The notes: a model not told the origin generated them from the letters alone. Counted from the first letter of the stretch, positions 1-9,336 are shown. The stretch: DNA of 64,000 nucleotides from Desulfobacter sp. (GCA_028768525.1 CP054837.1:1904001-1968000); one strand, 5' to 3'. Translations and numbers: made by a program.

Positions 1-586
1 CCACCAGCTTAAAATACCGGGTCCCGTATTCCTGGGACATGACCTTCATCAATGCATAGGCATCGGTGATGGAGGTGGGCTCGGTGGTGGCCACCACCAC
101 ACACTCGTCAGATGCGGCATTAAAATACAATACATTGGAGGATATACCGGCCCCGGTGTCCAGGAAAATGACATCGGCCCGGTCTGCAAGGGTCTCGAAC
201 TCCGATAGCAGGGTCAGTTTTTCCCCTTCTTTGAGACTGGTGAGATCGGCAAACCCGGAGCCTCCGGGCAGAATACTGATGCCGTGCTCGGTTTTTAGCA
301 TCACCTCGTCCAGGCTCTTTTCCCCGCTGACCACATGACGGATATTGTATTTGGGCCGCAGGTTGAAGACAATATCGATATTGGCCAGCCCCACATCGGC
401 ATCAATGATGACCACCCGCTTTCCCATGCGGGACATGGCAACGGCCATATTGCCCACGATATTGGTTTTGCCCACCCCGCCCTTGCCGCTGGTAACGGCA
501 ATCACCTTGGGGTAGGCTGTTGAATTGCCGCCACCCGTTTTCATTCTTACCGAATCCAGTTTTTCCATGGCCGTTGTTTTCGCCAT
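1..586 (-). CDS. flhG: FlhG, MinD-like ATPase, C-terminus cut by window edge
   Basis: This is a ParA/MinD-family ATPase that, with FlhF, sets the number and position of flagella. About 195 codons are visible and the frame is open to base 1. The deviant Walker A motif is plain (SGKGGVGKTNI, about residues 33-43), followed by VVIIDADVGLANID and a switch-like FLDTGAG. The start is the ATG at 584-586, 27 bp after the flhF stop, with AAAGGAC as a plausible ribosome site. It is the last visible gene of the fliL-flhG unit. The symbol rests on the MinD motifs plus position directly after flhF. A plain MinD or other ParA is unlikely in this context. Confidence 0.93.
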   Translation of the reverse strand, partial: MAKTTAMEKLDSVRMKTGGGNSTAYPKVIAVTSGKGGVGKTNIVGNMAVAMSRMGKRVVIIDADVGLANIDIVFNLRPKYNIRHVVSGEKSLDEVMLKTEHGISILPGGSGFADLTSLKEGEKLTLLSEFETLADRADVIFLDTGAGISSNVLYFNAASDECVVVATTEPTSITDAYALMKVMSQEYGTRYFKLV

Positions 587-613
587 CTGTCGAAGTCCTT
601 TTGCCTGATCCAC

Positions 614-1753
614 CTAATCTCCTTTTGGGCCGGTCCCCAGAATAATTTTAAGCAATGCCGGTTTATCCGGGACAATCAAATCTTCGGGAACCTTCTGCCC
701 GTTCGTCACCAGGGACACAGGCATGTTGAAGTTGCCGACCTGGTCAAGAATTTTGCCGCACCGTCTGGTTTCATCAATTTTCGTAAACACATAGGTATCT
801 GGATTAAATACGGAAAATGCCGATGCCGCCTCTTTCATATTAATCAATTCAGCCGTAACACTCAAGGTTAAATGAATGGAGATCCTGGAGGCCTTGGAGA
901 TCAGCCCCAGTATCTCGTCCAGCTTTTCCTTGTCGTAATGGCTGTGGCCCGCCGTATCCACAAGCACCATGTCCATGCCCCCCATCCGGTCCAGGGCAGA
1001 GGAAAGGTCTTTCCCGCTGAAGGCGGGCACGCAGGGCAGCCCCATGATCCCGGCATAGGCTTTAAGCTGCTCAAAGGCACCGATCCTGTAGTTGTCAATG
1101 GAAACCAGCCCCACCTTCATCTTCCGGTGGAATGTGAGCAGGGCGGCCAGTTTGGCGATGGTGGTGGTTTTGCCCACGCCGGTGGGCCCCACAAAGGCAG
1201 CCACATGGGGATGGCCGCCGATGCCGTTATTGGAACGGCTGAAAAAGTCCTCGCATTTCAGCCGTTCCAGGCAGAGCTGCATCACCTTTTTTTTAATCGC
1301 CTTTACCTGCTGTGCCGGGTCGGGCCAGGGAGCCGCTGTTTCTGTTTTTTCCACGGCCTCCCGAATCAGGGCGGCGGCAAGGCCGTCACTGACCCCGGCC
1401 CGGATCATCGACGCCAGGATCCCCACGGATTCAAAGTGGTTGCCCAGAACGGCGTCAACACCGGTGCCCATGCCTGCCAGAGCGACCATATCCTTAATTT
1501 CGGCTAAATCCGAACGCAGGGCATCCAGGTCCGTGGATGCCCCGGCAGGCACCGCCTGTTTTACCGTTTCCTCCGGTACCCGGCCCTCGTCCTTGATGCC
1601 GGCTTCCACCTCAAACATCTCCTTGCCGTAGGGATCCCTGGGGGACCGGGGCAGCTTCCGGGTGGAAAGGATCATGGCCTCAGGGCCCATTTCGTCTTTA
1701 ATGCAGGCCAGGGCATCCTGGATATTCGCCGCCCGGAAAATCTTCTTATTCAT
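614..1753 (-). CDS. flhF: FlhF, SRP-type GTPase for flagellar placement
   Basis: This is a GTPase of the SRP54/FtsY/FlhF family, which directs flagellar assembly to the correct cell site at the inner membrane. The 379 residues show a variable N-terminal part and then an NG domain. That domain has P-loop GPTGVGKTTTIAKLAA (about 188-203), the VSIDNYRIGAFEQL segment, G3 DTAGHS and the G4-like TKIDE. Length is usual for the family. The start overlaps the flhA stop region by 8 bp (1746-1753), indicating translational coupling. FlhG, its usual activator, follows immediately. Confidence 0.95.
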   Translation of the reverse strand: MNKKIFRAANIQDALACIKDEMGPEAMILSTRKLPRSPRDPYGKEMFEVEAGIKDEGRVPEETVKQAVPAGASTDLDALRSDLAEIKDMVALAGMGTGVDAVLGNHFESVGILASMIRAGVSDGLAAALIREAVEKTETAAPWPDPAQQVKAIKKKVMQLCLERLKCEDFFSRSNNGIGGHPHVAAFVGPTGVGKTTTIAKLAALLTFHRKMKVGLVSIDNYRIGAFEQLKAYAGIMGLPCVPAFSGKDLSSALDRMGGMDMVLVDTAGHSHYDKEKLDEILGLISKASRISIHLTLSVTAELINMKEAASAFSVFNPDTYVFTKIDETRRCGKILDQVGNFNMPVSLVTNGQKVPEDLIVPDKPALLKIILGTGPKGD

Positions 1754-3848
1754 CTTTCAAACTTACCTTTCCAACCGCCTGTAAATTAATATCATCCACA
1801 ATTTCCGCATGGGATACCACAAAAACCGTGGACAGGGAAGATTCGATCAGTTTGCGCACATGGCGGCGCAGGGTGGGCACCGTCATCAGAACGGGCTGGA
1901 TATTCATGGCCACCAGCTGTTCCACCTGCCGGGATACGGCCCCGATGATTTCCCCGATGAGCACGGGGTCCAGGGCCAGGAAAGCACCGTGCTCGGTCCG
2001 CTTGATATTTTTGGACAGCATCTCCTCCACCTGGGCATCCAGGGTGATGACCTGGAGCACCTTGCCCGGCTGGAGGTAAGGCGCCAGCATGGCCCTAGCA
2101 ATCCGCTGGCGCACATATTCGGTGAGCAGGTCCGGATCCTTGCCCGCCGGTGCGAAGTCGGCCAGGGTTTCCACAATGGTCAGCAGATCCCGGATGGAAA
2201 TCCGTTCCCTGAGCAGGTTCTGGAGTACCTTCTGGACGATGCCCACGGGCAGGAGGCCGGGCACCAGCTCTTCCACGGCCTTGGGACTGGTTTTGGCCAG
2301 ATTGTCCAGCAGGTGCTGGACATCCTGGCGGCCAAGCAGCTCATAGGCGTTGTTACGGACGATCTCGGTGAGGTGGGTGGCAATGACCGTGGAATTGTCC
2401 ACCACGGTATATCCGGCAAATTTGGCCTCTTCTTCCCGCTCTTCGGGAATCCACAGGGCCGGCAGGTTAAATGCCGGTTCAACGGTTTCAATGCCTTCAA
2501 TGGGCTGGGCTACCCCGCCCGGATCCATGGCCAGAAAATGGTTGACCATGAGCTCGCACCCTGCGGTTTCCACCCCCTTGATCATCAGCCGGTACTGGGC
2601 CGGGTTCAAATTCAAATTATCCCGGATGTGGATGGGAGGGATGATGATGCCCATCTCCGTTGCGAACTGCCGGCGGATGGCCTTGATCCGTCCCAGCAGG
2701 GTGCCGTCCTGCTGTTTGTCCACCAGGGGAATCAGCCCGTAGCCCACTTCCAGCTCGATGGTGTCCAGGGTAAGGAGGTGCTCCACATCTTCGGGCTGGC
2801 CCGGGGCCTCTTCCTGGGCGGCAGCGGCTTCTGCCTCGGCCAGGGCAGTCTCTTCCTCACGTTCCTGATCCCTGAGAAAATACCAGGCAAGGGTGCCCAT
2901 GGTCAGCCCCAGGGTCATGAAGGGGATGGAGGGCAGCCCCGGCACCAGGCCCATGCAGAATATGATCACGGACCCCACCAGCACCGGAGTGGAACTGGAA
3001 AGCAGCTGTTTGGCAAATTCCTTGCCCATTTTGGTCTCGGCGCCTGACCGGGAGACCAGGAGGCCTGCGGCCGCCGAAATCAGCAGGGCCGGAATCTGGG
3101 AAACCAGCCCGTCCCCCACGGTGAGCAGGGTATAATTGGTCAGGGCTTCGCCCATGGGCATGCCCTGCTGGACCACGCCGATGACAAATCCGCCAACAAT
3201 ATTGATCAGGGTGATGACAATGCCGGCCACGGCATCCCCCCGGACAAACTTGGAGGCGCCGTCCATGGCCCCGTGGAATTCCGATTCCCGGGCAATGGCG
3301 GCCCGCCGTTCCCCGGCCTCCTGCTCATCGATCATCCCGGCGTTGAGGTCGGCGTCAATGGCCATCTGCTTGCCGGGCATGGCGTCCAGGGTAAACCGGG
3401 CCGCCACCTCTGCGATACGGCCGGCACCCTTGGTGATGACCATAAAATTGATGAGGACCAGAATAACAAAAATAACCAGGCCCACCACATAATTGCCCCC
3501 CACAACGAAGTTGCCGAAGGACATGATGATGGCCCCGGCGGCCATGGGGCCCTCACTGCCGTGGAGCAGGATCAGCCGGGTGGATGCCACGTTAAGCGAC
3601 AGCCTGAAAAGGGTGAGCACCAGAAGCAGGGAGGGGAAAATAGCGAATTCAAGGGGTTTTCTCGTATACATGGTGGTGATAAGCACCACGATCCCCAGGG
3701 AAATATTTAAGGCAAGGAAAAAATCCAGGATCATGGGGTGCAGGGGAAGGATCATTGCCATGAGGATGCCGATAAAGGCAACGATCATCATAATATCCGA
3801 TGCTTCTTTTTTCAGGCCGGTAAGGATACCGGCAGCCTCTCCTGCCAT
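1746..3848 (-). CDS. flhA: FlhA, flagellar type III export gate protein
   Basis: FlhA is a core component of the flagellar type III export gate, in the inner membrane with a large cytosolic C-terminal domain that docks substrates and chaperones. The 700-residue length is typical. The N-terminal half has about eight hydrophobic segments and the conserved stretch around RIAEVAARFTLDAMPGKQMA with DADLNAG. The acidic linker (about 330-350) leads to the cytosolic domain. It lies 49 bp after flhB and overlaps flhF by 8 bp. No disruption is seen. Confidence 0.97.
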   Translation of the reverse strand: MAGEAAGILTGLKKEASDIMMIVAFIGILMAMILPLHPMILDFFLALNISLGIVVLITTMYTRKPLEFAIFPSLLLVLTLFRLSLNVASTRLILLHGSEGPMAAGAIIMSFGNFVVGGNYVVGLVIFVILVLINFMVITKGAGRIAEVAARFTLDAMPGKQMAIDADLNAGMIDEQEAGERRAAIARESEFHGAMDGASKFVRGDAVAGIVITLINIVGGFVIGVVQQGMPMGEALTNYTLLTVGDGLVSQIPALLISAAAGLLVSRSGAETKMGKEFAKQLLSSSTPVLVGSVIIFCMGLVPGLPSIPFMTLGLTMGTLAWYFLRDQEREEETALAEAEAAAAQEEAPGQPEDVEHLLTLDTIELEVGYGLIPLVDKQQDGTLLGRIKAIRRQFATEMGIIIPPIHIRDNLNLNPAQYRLMIKGVETAGCELMVNHFLAMDPGGVAQPIEGIETVEPAFNLPALWIPEEREEEAKFAGYTVVDNSTVIATHLTEIVRNNAYELLGRQDVQHLLDNLAKTSPKAVEELVPGLLPVGIVQKVLQNLLRERISIRDLLTIVETLADFAPAGKDPDLLTEYVRQRIARAMLAPYLQPGKVLQVITLDAQVEEMLSKNIKRTEHGAFLALDPVLIGEIIGAVSRQVEQLVAMNIQPVLMTVPTLRRHVRKLIESSLSTVFVVSHAEIVDDINLQAVGKVSLKDE

Positions 3849-3897
3849 TTAAACCCCGTTATTTTGGCGGCGCCGTCAAAAATCCGACGCCATTTGT

Positions 3898-4968
3898 TTA
3901 CCTGTTCTTTTTCATTCTGTACACGTATGCCAGCAGTTCCGCCACCGCCTGGTAATGTTCCATGGGGACTTCTCCGCCGATATCCACTAATCTATACAAA
4001 TTCCGGGCCAAGGGCTTATCTTCCACCAGGGGCACATCATGTTCCCGGGCTATCTCCCTGATTTTCGCGGCCACGGGGCCGGCACCCTTGGCCACCACCA
4101 CCGGGGCCTCCATGGTCATATTATCGTATTTCAGGGCCACGGCCAGCCGTGTTGGGTTGGTGACCACCACATCGGCCCCGGGCACTTCGGCCATCATTCT
4201 TTTTCTGGCCGCTTCCATCTGGAGCTGGCGGATCCTGGATTTGATCTGTGGATCGCCTTCGGTCTGCTTGAGTTCATCCTTCACCTCCTTTTTGGTCATC
4301 TTCTGGTCTTCCAGAAACTTCCATTTCTGGAAGGCAAAATCCAGGAGGGCCACAACGATCATCACCAGGCAGACCTTCACAAAGACCCAGAAGGATTCCA
4401 TGGAAAGAAAAAGCAGGATCTGGGCAACGTCATTGTCATAGAGCCTTAAAATTTCCGACATTTTTCCCCGTACGGCCCAGTACACAACGATGGAGACGAT
4501 TGCCAGCTTAAGCAGGGACTTCACCAATTCCATCACGGAACGGGAGGAAAACTTGTTTTTAAATCCGGTGATGGGATTGAGCTTGGAAAGCTTGGGCTCA
4601 ATGGCCTTCCAGGAAATTTCGAACCCCACCTGGGCCGTGTTGGTGAGCAGGGCCACCACATACACCACTGCAAATACGGGAAAACAGAGCAGGAAAATCT
4701 TTTTAAAATGGTATCCCAGTATATGGATCATATCCAGGGGATTGAATTCGGGCACCCGCTCAAATTGGAAATTATACAGGAACACCTCGGTAAATTCCCC
4801 GTACATGAAAAAGGCGGTCCAGTACAGCACCAGTATGCCGCCCAGCAGGACAAAGACAGAGGGGATTTCCATACTTTTGGCAACCTGCCCCTCTTCCCTG
4901 GCCTTGCTGAGCTTCCTCGACGATGCGTCCTCGGTCTTCTCGCCGCCGCCTTCAGGATCTTCGGCCAT
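3898..4968 (-). CDS. flhB: FlhB, export substrate-specificity switch protein
   Basis: FlhB is a membrane component of the flagellar export apparatus. Autocleavage of its cytosolic domain switches export from rod/hook to filament substrates. The 356 residues show a charged N-terminus (EDPEGGGEKTEDASSRKLSK), four hydrophobic segments and the cytosolic domain. The cleavage motif reads NPTR rather than the commoner NPTH (in VVTNPTRLAVALKYD). The Asn-Pro pair needed for cleavage is kept. The gene begins 3 bp after fliR. Confidence 0.96.
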   Translation of the reverse strand: MAEDPEGGGEKTEDASSRKLSKAREEGQVAKSMEIPSVFVLLGGILVLYWTAFFMYGEFTEVFLYNFQFERVPEFNPLDMIHILGYHFKKIFLLCFPVFAVVYVVALLTNTAQVGFEISWKAIEPKLSKLNPITGFKNKFSSRSVMELVKSLLKLAIVSIVVYWAVRGKMSEILRLYDNDVAQILLFLSMESFWVFVKVCLVMIVVALLDFAFQKWKFLEDQKMTKKEVKDELKQTEGDPQIKSRIRQLQMEAARKRMMAEVPGADVVVTNPTRLAVALKYDNMTMEAPVVVAKGAGPVAAKIREIAREHDVPLVEDKPLARNLYRLVDIGGEVPMEHYQAVAELLAYVYRMKKNR

Positions 4969-4971
4969 GGC

Positions 4972-5760
4972 TTATCCTCCGCCAATATAAAAGAGTAAAT
5001 ACAGCATCAGTTTCCTGAAGGGCTCAATATAATTTCTCGTAACCATGGCAATGATCTCAATGGTCAGGCCGAACAGGAAAAGGCCCACCGCAATTTTCAC
5101 GGGAAAGGCCACAATCATGACATTCATCTGGGGTGAAAACTTGGAAATCAGGCCGAACCCCACATTGACAAAGGTCAGGGCGGCCAGCACCGGGGCACCG
5201 ATTTTCAGGGCAAAGACAAAAATACCGGCGCTGATTTCCAGGATTTTTTCCATGAGGGCCCCGGGCATGACGAAAAACCCCATGGGCACCAGATCAAAAC
5301 TGTCCGCCAGGGACATGATGACAATGTGGTGGCCGTCCAGGATCATGAATATGGTCACACAGGAGAGATATCCGATCTGGTCCATGATGGACACATTGGA
5401 CCCGGTCTGGGGATCAATGACATTGATCATGGCAAATCCGATCTGGAATCCCAATACCTGGCCGGCCAGCTGCACGGCCCCGAAAAAAATCCTCAAGCTC
5501 AGGCCCAGCACCATCCCCATCATCACCTCGGCGGCAATGAGCAGTCCCGTGGAGATCACATCCTCTGGAAACCGGGCCAGATCAACAGGCACCACCGTAT
5601 AGAGCAGCAGGGTAAGTACCAGGGCAAACCCCAATTTCAGGGTGGCAGGAAAAACGTTGGAGGAAAATATGGGAAAGGTGAACAGAAAGACGGATACCCG
5701 TATCAGGACCAGCATAAATAGCCTGAACCGGTCCGGTTGAAGGATATCCAGCAGTTCCAC
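4972..5760 (-). CDS. fliR: FliR, flagellar export gate membrane protein
   Basis: FliR forms the FliP5-Q4-R1 export pore with FliP and FliQ. The 262-residue protein is highly hydrophobic with about six to seven membrane segments, usual in length. Conserved pieces include an N-terminal RFRLFMLVLIRVSVFLFTFP region and the QIGFAMINVIDPQTGSN segment typical of FliR/YscT. It lies 8 bp after fliQ and 3 bp before flhB, within a tightly packed operon. Confidence 0.95.
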   Translation of the reverse strand: MELLDILQPDRFRLFMLVLIRVSVFLFTFPIFSSNVFPATLKLGFALVLTLLLYTVVPVDLARFPEDVISTGLLIAAEVMMGMVLGLSLRIFFGAVQLAGQVLGFQIGFAMINVIDPQTGSNVSIMDQIGYLSCVTIFMILDGHHIVIMSLADSFDLVPMGFFVMPGALMEKILEISAGIFVFALKIGAPVLAALTFVNVGFGLISKFSPQMNVMIVAFPVKIAVGLFLFGLTIEIIAMVTRNYIEPFRKLMLYLLFYIGGG

Positions 5761-5768
5761 AAAGGCTC

Positions 5769-6038
5769 CTAACGGATGTACATGGGAATATTGGCCAGAA
5801 TATTGGCCGTAAAGGAGGTAATCTCCTCCAGCATCCAGGGGGCGGCAAAGAGCAGCCCCAAAAATACGGCGATGATCTTGGGCACAAAGGTCAGGGTCAT
5901 CTCCTGGATCTGGGTCACGGCCTGGAAGATGCTGATGGCCAGCCCGGCAATGAGCCCCAGTCCCAGCATGGGCATGGACAGGTAGATGGTCATCATGATG
6001 GCGGTTTTGGCAAACTCGATTACGAATTCAGGGGTCAT
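5769..6038 (-). CDS. fliQ: FliQ, flagellar export gate membrane protein
   Basis: FliQ is a small two-span subunit of the export pore. I start it at the ATG giving MTPEFVIEFAKTAI (base 6038). That gives 89 residues, the standard FliQ length, and leaves 2 bp after the fliP stop. An upstream in-frame start at 6086 would add 16 residues lying inside the fliP 3' end and is not credible. The two hydrophobic segments flank AISIFQAVTQIQEMTLTFVPK, a hallmark of FliQ. Confidence 0.95.
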   Translation of the reverse strand: MTPEFVIEFAKTAIMMTIYLSMPMLGLGLIAGLAISIFQAVTQIQEMTLTFVPKIIAVFLGLLFAAPWMLEEITSFTANILANIPMYIR

Positions 6039-6040
6039 GG

Positions 6041-6829
6041 TCACACTCCGAAACTTTTTAACATGGAACCGCAGATCATATGCCACCCGTCCACCAGCAC
6101 AAAGAGCATGAGTTTAAAGGGCAGGGAAATCATTACCGGCGGCAGCATCATCATGCCCATGGCCAGCAGCACCGAGGCCACCACCATGTCGATGACAAGG
6201 AAGGGGATGTAAAGGATAAAGCCCACAATAAATGCGGTTTTCAACTCCGAAATCACATAGGCCGGAATCAGGGCCAGCAGGGAGACATCATCCCGGGTCT
6301 CGGGCTTTTCCATGGCCCCCTCCTTGACAAAAAGGGCGATGTCCGACTCCCTGGTGTTGATGAGAAGGAATTTACGGATGGGTTTCTGGGCCATCTCAAA
6401 GGCGGTCTCATAGGAGATTTCCCGCTCCAGGTAAGGATTGAGGGCCGTATTGTAAATTTCCAGTCCCACGGGACGGTAAATAAAAAAGGTCATGAACAGG
6501 GCCAGCCCCACAAGCACCTGGTTGGGGGGGCTGGACTGGGTGCCGATGGCCTGGCGCAGAAAATGAAAGGTGACAATGAGCCGGGTAAAGGGGGTCATGA
6601 GGATGAGGATGGCCGGGGCCAGGGCCAGAATCGTCAGAAGCGCTATTATTTCAAGCACCACCGCCACCTCTTCGGGCTCCGCCGCCTGGGTGACATTCAG
6701 TTCCAGGGAGGGAATGGGGAAATTGACGGCGGCCTGGGCCGCTTCAGCCCCCAGGGCCAGGACGATCATTACCACGGCAAAGGCCAGCCCGAAACGGACC
6801 CGTGACCGGCATATCTTCTTTTCAGCCAT
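6041..6829 (-). CDS. fliP: FliP, flagellar export gate membrane protein with signal sequence
   Basis: FliP is the main subunit of the flagellar export pore. I use the ATG at 6829 (MAEKKICRSRVRFG), giving 262 residues. The open frame extends to 6931, but the extra 34 residues overlap fliO and are not FliP-like. A cleavable signal sequence (positive start, then AFAVVMIVLALGAEAAQA) is followed by the mature protein. That part has the family segments LMTPFTRLIVTFHFLRQAIGT and LPFKLMLFVLVDGWHMI. It overlaps fliO by 8 bp. Confidence 0.95.
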   Translation of the reverse strand: MAEKKICRSRVRFGLAFAVVMIVLALGAEAAQAAVNFPIPSLELNVTQAAEPEEVAVVLEIIALLTILALAPAILILMTPFTRLIVTFHFLRQAIGTQSSPPNQVLVGLALFMTFFIYRPVGLEIYNTALNPYLEREISYETAFEMAQKPIRKFLLINTRESDIALFVKEGAMEKPETRDDVSLLALIPAYVISELKTAFIVGFILYIPFLVIDMVVASVLLAMGMMMLPPVMISLPFKLMLFVLVDGWHMICGSMLKSFGV

Positions 6830-7196
6830 TGGGTCTCTCCCCGGTTCCGCTCCGACGGGCCATGGCCCGGCCCAGTGCTTTTGAAAAGCCTTTGGCCGGC
6901 TGCTGATTTTCAGGCTCGGTGGTCGGATCATGGTCCATGCAGGCCAGTTGCGACATCCCCGAAGGGGTCACACCCACCAGAACCGCCTTATCCTTCACCG
7001 CCACCAGCACCAGCTTTTCCTTAGGGGCCAGGTGGCGCACGGCCAGCACCCGGATCAGTTCCTCGCCGCCTCTGACACCTGCAGTGCCGGAAAAGCGCCG
7101 GAAAAGGTAAAAGGCCACCAGGAAGATGGCCAGCACCACAAAAAGCATGCCCAGGGTCCGGGCAAAGGCCAGCCACATGTCCGCATCCGTGCTCAT
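6822..7196 (-). CDS. fliO: FliO, flagellar export chaperone membrane protein
   Basis: FliO is a single-span membrane protein that helps assemble the FliP ring. The 124 residues show one N-terminal membrane segment (about residues 12-33, LAFARTLGMLFVVLAIFLVAF) and a small cytosolic domain with RVLAVRHLAPKEKLVLVAVKDKAVLVGVT, the FliO/SpoA-like beta pattern. Primary sequence conservation in FliO is low, so position between fliN (4 bp overlap) and fliP (8 bp overlap) adds weight. Confidence 0.9.
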   Translation of the reverse strand: MSTDADMWLAFARTLGMLFVVLAIFLVAFYLFRRFSGTAGVRGGEELIRVLAVRHLAPKEKLVLVAVKDKAVLVGVTPSGMSQLACMDHDPTTEPENQQPAKGFSKALGRAMARRSGTGERPNG

Positions 7197-7534
7197 TCTT
7201 CCTCTGCCGCCAGGGATTTGACCCGGTCGATGGGGGTGATCACGTCGGTGAGCCTCACCCCGAATTTTTCATTCACCACAACCACTTCCCCCCGGGCAAT
7301 AAGCTTGCGGTTGATATACACCTCCAGGGGTTCGCCGGCCAGCTTGTTCAACTCAATAATGGAACCCTGGCCCAGCTGAAGCAGGTCATTGACCAGCATT
7401 TTCGTCTTGCCCAGTTCCACGGACAATTCCAGGGGGATATCCAGGATAAAATCCAGTTCCCTGGCCCCCTGCTCTTCCGTTCTTTCCAGATCTTCTCCCG
7501 GGTCTCCGCCGGGAATGCCGTTTTCATCAACCAT
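7193..7534 (-). CDS. fliN: FliN, flagellar C-ring/switch protein
   Basis: FliN forms the lower part of the rotor C-ring with FliM and takes part in switching and export docking. The 113 residues have a short acidic N-terminus and a SpoA (surface presentation of antigens) domain: LDIPLELSVELGKTKM, LLQLGQGSIIELNKLAGEPLE, VYINRKLIARGEVVVV. It starts 2 bp after the fliM stop. No fused CheC-like domain (as in FliY) is present. Confidence 0.96.
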   Translation of the reverse strand: MVDENGIPGGDPGEDLERTEEQGARELDFILDIPLELSVELGKTKMLVNDLLQLGQGSIIELNKLAGEPLEVYINRKLIARGEVVVVNEKFGVRLTDVITPIDRVKSLAAEEE

Positions 7535-7536
7535 GG

Positions 7537-8532
7537 TTAACTCTCACAATCCGTTATGATTTTATCTCTTATCTTAAAGGCCTGGAACCCTCTTTGCACC
7601 CCGATGAAACCGGTGAGTTTTTCCAGCCCGTCCACAAAACAGGAGAGGGGTTCGGAGGCGTCATTATCCAGCTGGATCACGTCGCCGGGCTGCATGTACA
7701 GCAGCCGTTCCCCTGTGATTTCCGTTTTGCCCAGCTGAATCCTCAAATCCACCTCGGAATTGAGGATCACTTCTTCGATCATCTGCCGCCATTTGGAATC
7801 AATTTCCTCGGTCTCCGCCTGGACACCGGAAGACAATTTGTGCCGCATGGGTTCAATCATGGAATAGGGGTAGCAGACCACCAGGTTGCCGGCGGCCTGT
7901 TCCAGTTCGATCTCAAACCGGGTAACAATCACCAGGTCCGTGGGCAGCACGATGGCTGTGAACTGTGGATTCATCTCAGAGCGGATCAAGGATGCCTTCA
8001 CCGGCTCAATGGGGGCCCATGACGCCTCAATATTTTTAAGCGTTGCCACAACGGCCTTTTTAATCATCACCTCTTCTATGGTGGTGAACTCCCGGCCTTC
8101 CACCCGCGCTTTGCCTAAAGCTTCACCGCCGAAAAAGGTATCGATGAGATTGTAGACCAGCTGGCTTTCCAGAACCACCAACCCGTGCCCCCGCAGGGGC
8201 TCCATCCTGAAGACGTGGAGACTGGTGGGAACCGGAAGACTGCGCACAAATTCGGAAAATTTCAGGGTATCAAAGGGATTGGCACTGACATCCACATTGG
8301 TTTGGAGCAGGGAGGAGAGGGTGGCCCGCACTTCCCTGGACAGCCGCTCGTTAATAACGTCAAAGGTGGGCATCCGTGCCCGGACCACCTTATCCTGGCT
8401 GGTGAAATCATAGGCAACAACCCCTTCGACGGGCTCAGGAGACGACGCCACATCGGTTTCGGTCTCTACCTCGCCTGAATCCAGACCGTCTAATAAACTG
8501 TCAACCTCGTCCTGGGATAGAATTTCACTCAT
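7537..8532 (-). CDS. fliM: FliM, flagellar motor switch protein
   Basis: FliM is the C-ring subunit that binds phosphorylated CheY through its N-terminal peptide and couples to FliG and FliN. The 331-residue protein begins MSEILSQDEVDSLLDG, the conserved CheY-binding peptide. A CheC-like middle domain (including FFGGEALGKARVEGREFTTIEEVMI) and a C-terminal SpoA domain (VDLRIQLGKTEITGERLLYM, GDVIQLDN) follow. The intact peptide fits the CheY gene further upstream in this locus. The gap after fliL is 7 bp. Confidence 0.97.
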   Translation of the reverse strand: MSEILSQDEVDSLLDGLDSGEVETETDVASSPEPVEGVVAYDFTSQDKVVRARMPTFDVINERLSREVRATLSSLLQTNVDVSANPFDTLKFSEFVRSLPVPTSLHVFRMEPLRGHGLVVLESQLVYNLIDTFFGGEALGKARVEGREFTTIEEVMIKKAVVATLKNIEASWAPIEPVKASLIRSEMNPQFTAIVLPTDLVIVTRFEIELEQAAGNLVVCYPYSMIEPMRHKLSSGVQAETEEIDSKWRQMIEEVILNSEVDLRIQLGKTEITGERLLYMQPGDVIQLDNDASEPLSCFVDGLEKLTGFIGVQRGFQAFKIRDKIITDCES

Positions 8533-8539
8533 GACACCA

Positions 8540-9121
8540 TCACTGCATTAAAAAATTGGTAAAATAGATATTCCGTATGGTTACCTTGGGGAAAATTTTG
8601 TTCATCTGCCTGAGCATCTCATATTTAAGCTTAATTTTTCCCTCGGGGGTTCTCAACTCAAGCCAGGAGGCGTTCTTGACCTGGACCTCCACAATCCTTC
8701 GGAGCCGGTCCTGTACCGTATACACCTGCCTGCGGTACCTGTGGTCCGACAATTCCAGAGAAAGGTCCAAAGATATAAAATTCATGGCAGACCCTGTTTT
8801 CATCGGGATGCGCTCAAAGGGTTCCATGACCACGATATCCTCAAAAACGATTTCCTCTTTCTTTTCAACTTCCTGGACAGGAGGCGCGGCCTTTTCCTCT
8901 TCTCCGGAAAAAAAGAAGAACCATGCCCCTGCCACGGCCAGCACCAGAACGAATACAGCCGCAGCAATGATGGCGATCAGCTTTTTTTTCCCGGTCAGCC
9001 CTTTGAAAAAGAGCAGTTTTCTTAAAAAGGCAAATTTCCCGGCCGGCTTGTCTGAATCGGCCGCATCCTGCCCCGGGCCGCCAGTTTCCCGGTCTATTTC
9101 TTCCAGCAGATCTTCAGTCAC
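8540..9121 (-). CDS. fliL: FliL, basal-body associated membrane protein
   Basis: FliL is a bitopic membrane protein around the stator and basal body that supports motor function. The 193 residues have a charged cytosolic tail, one membrane segment (about 48-70, KKLIAIIAAAVFVLVLAVAG) and a periplasmic domain with LDLSLELSD. The start codon is GTG at 9119-9121, preceded by a strong GGAGGT. It is the first gene of the fliL-flhG unit, downstream of a sigma-54 promoter at 9160-9175. Confidence 0.93.
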   Translation of the reverse strand: MTEDLLEEIDRETGGPGQDAADSDKPAGKFAFLRKLLFFKGLTGKKKLIAIIAAAVFVLVLAVAGAWFFFFSGEEEKAAPPVQEVEKKEEIVFEDIVVMEPFERIPMKTGSAMNFISLDLSLELSDHRYRRQVYTVQDRLRRIVEVQVKNASWLELRTPEGKIKLKYEMLRQMNKIFPKVTIRNIYFTNFLMQ

Positions 9122-9159
9122 AATACCTCCGGTGATTCTTTGTTGTTTTTAACTGATAC

Positions 9160-9175
9160 AGCAAACCCTGTGCCA
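9160..9175 (-). promoter_or_regulatory. sigma-54 promoter of the fliL operon
   Basis: On the minus strand this reads TGGCACAGGGTTTGCT, matching the -24/-12 consensus TGGCAC-N5-TTGCW at all fixed positions. GG and GC are exactly 10 bases apart. The -12 element is about 40 bp before the fliL GTG. Confidence 0.92.
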
Positions 9176-9336
9176 CGGTATTTGATATGGATAGAAGAAC
9201 CTGTGCAGTACTGCAGGAATTATAGAATGGGCCGGAATAATTTGGAAATATTTTTTTTATTCCTGTCCCCGTCCCAGGCCCGGACAAGGCCGGGGCCGTC
9301 AAAAGGAGCAGAAAACCGTCATGGTTTTGACGGCAA

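Noticed and set aside
1809..3047. 412-residue plus-strand open frame opposite flhA
   Set aside because: It is the shadow of flhA, which has clear motifs in the other strand. The predicted protein is His/Gly/Gln-rich without a family pattern.
6830..6931. 34-codon upstream extension of fliP
   Set aside because: It overlaps fliO and destroys the expected signal-peptide N-terminus. The ATG at 6829 fits family length and coupling.
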